Shown here piece by piece: positions 14,291-16,966 of a stretch of 16,966 nt of DNA. Position numbers and translations under genes: made by a program. Within the stretch, counting starts at the first letter, position 1. Each line of letters opens with the position of its first letter. Below the pieces are notes generated by a model. The model had not been told where the DNA came from. It ran no database searches and saw nothing but the letters and a program-made list of their open reading frames with translations. The DNA is from an uncultured Collinsella sp. (GTDB lineage Bacteria; Actinomycetota; Coriobacteriia; Coriobacteriales; Coriobacteriaceae). The stretch spans positions 1-16,966 of the forward strand of contig CABUBZ010000043.1 in assembly GCA_902489945.1 (NCBI GenBank). The letters run 5' to 3'.

Positions 14291-15133
14291 ATGGCAATCA
14301 AAGCCATCGCGATGGATATCGACGGTACGCTCACCAACGACCAGAAAGTGATTAGCCCGCGCACGCGCGAGAAGCTGCTCGCGGCGCAGGAGTCGGGCAT
14401 TAAGCTCATTTTGGCTTCGGGCCGTCCCGCATGGGGACTGCACGCCTTGGCGCAGGAACTCGACCTCCAAAACCATGACGGTTTGCTGGTGGCCTTTAAC
14501 GGTGCTCACGTTGTCGATGCCCAGACCGACGAGGTGTTGTTCGATCAGGCTATGCCTGCCGACGAATTGCATCGCTTGATTGATCACCTGTGTAATTTTG
14601 ACGTGATCCCTATGATTTCGCTCGGTCGCGATCTGCACGTCGAGGACTCGTATCATTGCATGATCACGCTGCCTGACGGCTCGCAGAAGAATATCGTCAA
14701 GTATGAGCGCGACGCGTGCGATCTTAAGATTCGCGAGGTGGAGAGCCTGCATGAGGTTGCTGATGCTTATCCCGTGGACAAGCTACTGACGGCAGGCGAC
14801 CCGGCATACCTGCAGGCGCATTACGAGGAGATGTATGCGCCCTTTACCCAGACGCTTTCGGGCATGTTTACGGCCGACTGGTACTTTGAGTACACGGCGC
14901 CCGGTATCGACAAGGCTCGTGCGCTCGAGGGTGCCCTGCCCAAGCTCGGTATCGATGCCAGTGAGGTCGTATCGTTTGGCGACGGCCAGAACGACAAGTC
15001 CATGATTGAGTGGGCCGGCACCGGTGTTGCCATGGGCAACGCCGTCGATGAGGTTAAGGCTGTAGCCCAGATGGTGACCGCCAATAACAACGAAGACGGT
15101 ATTGCGGTGGCGCTGGATAAGCTGCTGGGCTAG
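14291..15133 (+). CDS. Cof-type HAD-IIB family hydrolase
   Basis: Cytoplasmic phosphatase of 280 residues, the normal length for the Cof/YidA group, which dephosphorylates sugar phosphates and sometimes FMN or PLP. HAD motif I is DIDGT with Asp9 (nucleophile) and Asp11, motif II is ASGR at 42-45, motif III is Lys208 in GIDKARAL, and motif IV is FGDGQND at 229-235 with Asp231 and Asp235. The C2 cap lies between motifs II and III. The ATG at 14291 follows GGGAGG with correct spacing. It is separated from pgi by a terminator and followed after 63 bases by a second HAD gene, with a terminator hairpin between. The natural substrate is unknown; closeness to pgi and a sugar kinase suggests a sugar phosphate. 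Confidence 0.93.
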   Translation: MAIKAIAMDIDGTLTNDQKVISPRTREKLLAAQESGIKLILASGRPAWGLHALAQELDLQNHDGLLVAFNGAHVVDAQTDEVLFDQAMPADELHRLIDHLCNFDVIPMISLGRDLHVEDSYHCMITLPDGSQKNIVKYERDACDLKIREVESLHEVADAYPVDKLLTAGDPAYLQAHYEEMYAPFTQTLSGMFTADWYFEYTAPGIDKARALEGALPKLGIDASEVVSFGDGQNDKSMIEWAGTGVAMGNAVDEVKAVAQMVTANNNEDGIAVALDKLLG

Positions 15134-15155
15134 AATCGCCGATAATGCATGGTTC

Positions 15156-15184
15156 GGGCGTCCGCTTGCGGGCGCCCTTTTGTT
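15156..15184 (+). terminator. Intrinsic terminator between the two HAD genes
   Basis: GGGCGTCCGC (15156-15165) pairs with GCGGGCGCCC (15168-15177) with one G-U pair, and is followed by TTTTGTTA. The next gene's ribosome binding site starts directly afterwards, so read-through or a promoter inside the first HAD gene must feed the second one. Confidence 0.75.
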
Positions 15185-15196
15185 AGGGAGGGTGCC

Positions 15197-15856
15197 GTGT
15201 CCGCATTTCCGTTCGACGCCGTTATCTTTGACATGGATGGTGTTTTGGTCGACACCGAGTTTTACTATCAAAAGGAACTCGAGAAGTTTATCGATTACCT
15301 GCAGATTTCTGTGACGCGTGACGAACTCAATGCAATTGTGGGGTCATCGCACCGTGATTTTCAGAGAGTGCTCGTCGATTGGCATGAGCGTGCGGGCTTG
15401 GGCAAGCTCAGCGTCGAGGCTGCCGAGGCACGCTATGAGGTGTGGGCGAGTGCGTATCCCTGCGACTATAGAAAGCTGCTCAACTCCGGCGTTGCCGAGA
15501 CACTGACGGGGCTGAAAGAACGTGGGGTTCGCGTTGCGCTGGCATCGTCGTCGCCTCTCAACAATATCGAGGAGGTGCTGGGTACCTGCGGCATTCGCGA
15601 TTACTTTGAGTTTTTGGTCTCGGGTGAGCAGTTCAAGCGCAGCAAACCCGAGCCCGACATCTATCTGCACGCCATAGACCGTTTGGGATTGCCTACGGAC
15701 CGCTGCTGCTGCGTGGAGGACTCGGTGTACGGCATTACTGCCGGCAAGCGAGCGGGCCTGACGGTGATTGCCAAGCGCGAGGAGCGCTTTGGATTTAGCC
15801 AAGATGCTGCGGATAAGATTATCGACCAGCTGCCGGATTTGCTGGAATTCGCGTAG
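15197..15856 (+). CDS. HAD-IA family hydrolase, beta-phosphoglucomutase-like
   Basis: Cytoplasmic HAD enzyme of 219 residues. Motif I is FDMDG (Asp12 nucleophile, Asp14 acid/base), motif II is ASSSP at about 116-120, motif III is Lys150 in KRSKPEPD, and motif IV is CVEDS with Glu174 and Asp175. The helical cap sits between motifs I and II. This arrangement matches beta-phosphoglucomutase and the related sugar-phosphate phosphatases; the Asp14-x-Val-Leu-Val-Asp pattern fits both. GTG at 15197 is chosen because AGGGAGGG (15185-15192) lies just before it; an earlier in-frame start (15149) would read through the terminator hairpin. It is 60 bases upstream of the sugar kinase gene and probably co-transcribed. 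Mutase or phosphatase activity remains open. Confidence 0.9.
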   Translation: MSAFPFDAVIFDMDGVLVDTEFYYQKELEKFIDYLQISVTRDELNAIVGSSHRDFQRVLVDWHERAGLGKLSVEAAEARYEVWASAYPCDYRKLLNSGVAETLTGLKERGVRVALASSSPLNNIEEVLGTCGIRDYFEFLVSGEQFKRSKPEPDIYLHAIDRLGLPTDRCCCVEDSVYGITAGKRAGLTVIAKREERFGFSQDAADKIIDQLPDLLEFA

Positions 15857-15887
15857 GGCCAGGGTGGCACGGCAGCCATTACAGCGA

Positions 15888-15903
15888 TCTCGTTAGGACG
15901 AGA
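15888..15903 (+). promoter_or_regulatory. Hairpin overlapping the kinase ribosome binding site
   Basis: TCTCGT (15888-15893) pairs perfectly with ACGAGA (15898-15903) around the tetraloop TAGG. The 3' arm runs into the ribosome binding site GAGGGGAG (15902-15909), so the stem could limit ribosome access. Confidence 0.35.
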
Positions 15904-15916
15904 GGGGAGCGGTGCT

Positions 15917-16780
15917 ATGACATTTAACGTTAGCGCTCTTGGGTTTGGCGATAACGTCGTCGATCGTTACGAGCATATCCACACTATGTATCCGGGTGGC
16001 AATACGGTGAACTTTGCCGTGTATGCCAAGAAATGCGGAGCCGCGCGCTCCGCGTATATGGGCATCTTTGGCAATGATGCTGCTGCCGAGCATGTGATTG
16101 CGAGTCTTGAGGATGAGGACGTTGAACTAGCCAAATGCAAGCAGCTCATCGGTGAGAATGGTGCTGCGCGCGTGACCGTCGTTAACGGCGACCGTGTTTT
16201 CCTTGGCTCCAATGAGGGTGGCATCCGTGGTGATGCGCGCTATGTGCTCGATCGTTTTGATTTGGCGTATATGAAACAGTTTGATGTGGTCCATTCGGGT
16301 AACTACTGCTTTACCGAGCGCGAGCTGCCTAAGCTGAAGGCAGCGGGCGTCACGGTCTCTTTTGACTTTTCGGACGACTCCACCGACGAGTACTACGAGC
16401 AAATTGCGCCCTACGTTGACTTCGCATTCTTTAGCGCGGCAGACGCCGCGAGCGAGGATGAGATTCGCGAGCGCCTGGCATGGGTGAAGAGCCTGGGTCC
16501 GCGTTTTGTATCGGCCACGGCTGGCGCTGAGGGCTGTATTGCCTATGACGGCGAGCGTTACTATCGGCAGCATGCCAAACCCGTGGCAGACATGAAGGAC
16601 ACCATGGGGGCGGGTGACTCGTTCCTTACCTCGTTCCTGATGTGCTATCTCGATTCTGTCAAGCGTGGCGAGGATGGCGCCGAGGCCATCGAGCGCGCAC
16701 TCGACTTTGCGGCGGGGTTTGCCTCGACCGTATGCGGCATGGAAGGCTCTTGGGGCCATGGAGCGCCGATTTGCGAATAG
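15917..16780 (+). CDS. PfkB-family sugar kinase, fructoselysine kinase (FrlD)-like
   Basis: Cytoplasmic ribokinase-type enzyme of 287 residues that phosphorylates a sugar or sugar derivative with ATP. The substrate-side PfkB signature GGNTVNFAVY is at 27-36 and the ATP-side signature DTMGAGDSF at 228-236, with Asp234 as catalytic base. The opening GFGDNVVDRY, the FDVVHSGNY segment (~122-130), SFDFSDDSTDEYY and VDFAFFSA resemble E. coli FrlD from memory, which phosphorylates fructoselysine from Maillard products. The partner deglycase (FrlB, SIS fold) is not in the window, so this substrate is only a suggestion. The ATG at 15917 follows GAGGGGAG with seven-base spacing. It is probably transcribed with the upstream HAD gene. 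Confidence 0.85.
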   Translation: MTFNVSALGFGDNVVDRYEHIHTMYPGGNTVNFAVYAKKCGAARSAYMGIFGNDAAAEHVIASLEDEDVELAKCKQLIGENGAARVTVVNGDRVFLGSNEGGIRGDARYVLDRFDLAYMKQFDVVHSGNYCFTERELPKLKAAGVTVSFDFSDDSTDEYYEQIAPYVDFAFFSAADAASEDEIRERLAWVKSLGPRFVSATAGAEGCIAYDGERYYRQHAKPVADMKDTMGAGDSFLTSFLMCYLDSVKRGEDGAEAIERALDFAAGFASTVCGMEGSWGHGAPICE

Positions 16781-16825
16781 CCGAGCGGGCTCAGGGAGCT
16801 GCATTAGCGCCTCCCTGTGACTCGG
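16781..16825 (+). terminator. Stem-loop after the kinase gene
   Basis: CCGAG (16781-16785) pairs with CTCGG (16821-16825), and inside it CAGGGAG (16792-16798) pairs with CTCCCTG (16811-16817). It starts right after the stop codon. There is no T-run, so termination would be rho-assisted or the stem only protects the mRNA end. Confidence 0.5.
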
Positions 16826-16826
16826 T

Positions 16827-16883
16827 GGTCAAAAAATGCCAAATATGAGTACTGTGACTAATTTAGTCGCAGCATAATTGACC
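16827..16883. repeat. Nested palindromic intergenic element
   Basis: Outer arms GGTCAAAAAATGC (16827-16839) and GCATAATTGACC (16872-16883) are complementary apart from a short A/T mismatch. Inside lies a 19-base near-perfect palindrome, TGTGACTAA-T-TTAGTCGCA (16853-16871). The element is AT-rich against a GC-rich background. It could be a REP-like repeat or an operator/promoter for a gene to the right; no second copy is in the window. Confidence 0.55.
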
Positions 16884-16915
16884 CCTTCAGACGTGATTTA
16901 AGCGTTTGGAGGGTC
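16880..16915 (+). other. RNA-style hairpin at the right edge
   Basis: Bases 16880-16893 pair with 16903-16915 as a 13-base stem with one bulged C and two wobble pairs, closing the loop TGATTTAAG. Wobble pairs suit an RNA structure better than a DNA operator. From 16916 to the window end I see no gene or other signal. Confidence 0.45.
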
Positions 16916-16966
16916 GCGCGCGCAGACATGGTGTAAGAGTGTCCTGAGGTCCGTCGCTGCAAGTCC

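Noticed and set aside
1..16966. CRISPR array, prophage, toxin-antitoxin or defence system
   Set aside because: No regularly spaced repeats, phage structural genes, nucleases other than Nfo, or small toxin-like pairs were seen on either strand.

Overview
The window is a gene-dense stretch of bacterial chromosome with high GC and strongly biased codons. It fits a gut Coriobacteriia anaerobe such as Collinsella. This is inferred from gene style and content (flavodoxin, DUF3793, a YolD/Y-family polymerase pair, a Gram-positive-type SOS box, a lipoprotein-type ABC binding protein, sugar kinases and HAD phosphatases). No rRNA or marker gene is present to prove it. I see no tRNA, CRISPR array, transposase or phage gene. 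No gene-free stretch exceeds 300 bases.

Left part (1-5404). A Gfo/Idh/MocA oxidoreductase is followed by endonuclease IV (nfo). Both are preceded by copies of the same palindromic element placed just before the ribosome binding site. Next is a polar amino-acid ABC transporter: lipoprotein binding protein, an internal hairpin that should reduce read-through, a permease with an unusual exported N-terminal domain, and an ATPase. A strong intrinsic terminator closes the operon.

Middle (5362-9255). The remains of a large surface protein (squalene-cyclase/transcobalamin-like toroid repeats, Pro/Thr/Ser linker, C-terminal membrane anchor) begin inside that terminator without start or signal peptide, so the gene looks 5'-truncated. 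Then comes a small redox/metal module: flavodoxin and a DUF3793 protein with a Cys-rich insert on the minus strand, divergent from a membrane-tethered HMA (CopZ-like) protein whose promoter region carries a CsoR-like GC-tract palindrome.

Right-middle (8830-12293). yolD and a Y-family DNA polymerase overlap as an operon under a near-consensus LexA box. A PAP2 phosphatase and a stand-alone fragment of an iron-type alcohol dehydrogenase follow. The latter two lie between two ~53-bp inverted copies of another dispersed repeat, one of which abuts the polymerase promoter.

Right part (12411-16966). Glucose-6-phosphate isomerase (pgi) is interrupted by a single extra C, giving two overlapping frames. 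After its terminator come two HAD phosphatases (Cof type and beta-phosphoglucomutase-like) and a PfkB kinase resembling fructoselysine kinase FrlD. The last ~185 bases hold nested palindromes and an RNA-style hairpin, with no gene recognised.

The genes are mostly housekeeping: sugar-phosphate metabolism, amino-acid uptake, DNA repair and damage tolerance, and metal/redox homeostasis. I did not find a convincing new multi-gene system. The most interesting signals are the repeated leader palindrome, the metal-responsive divergent region, and the broken pgi and surface-protein genes.
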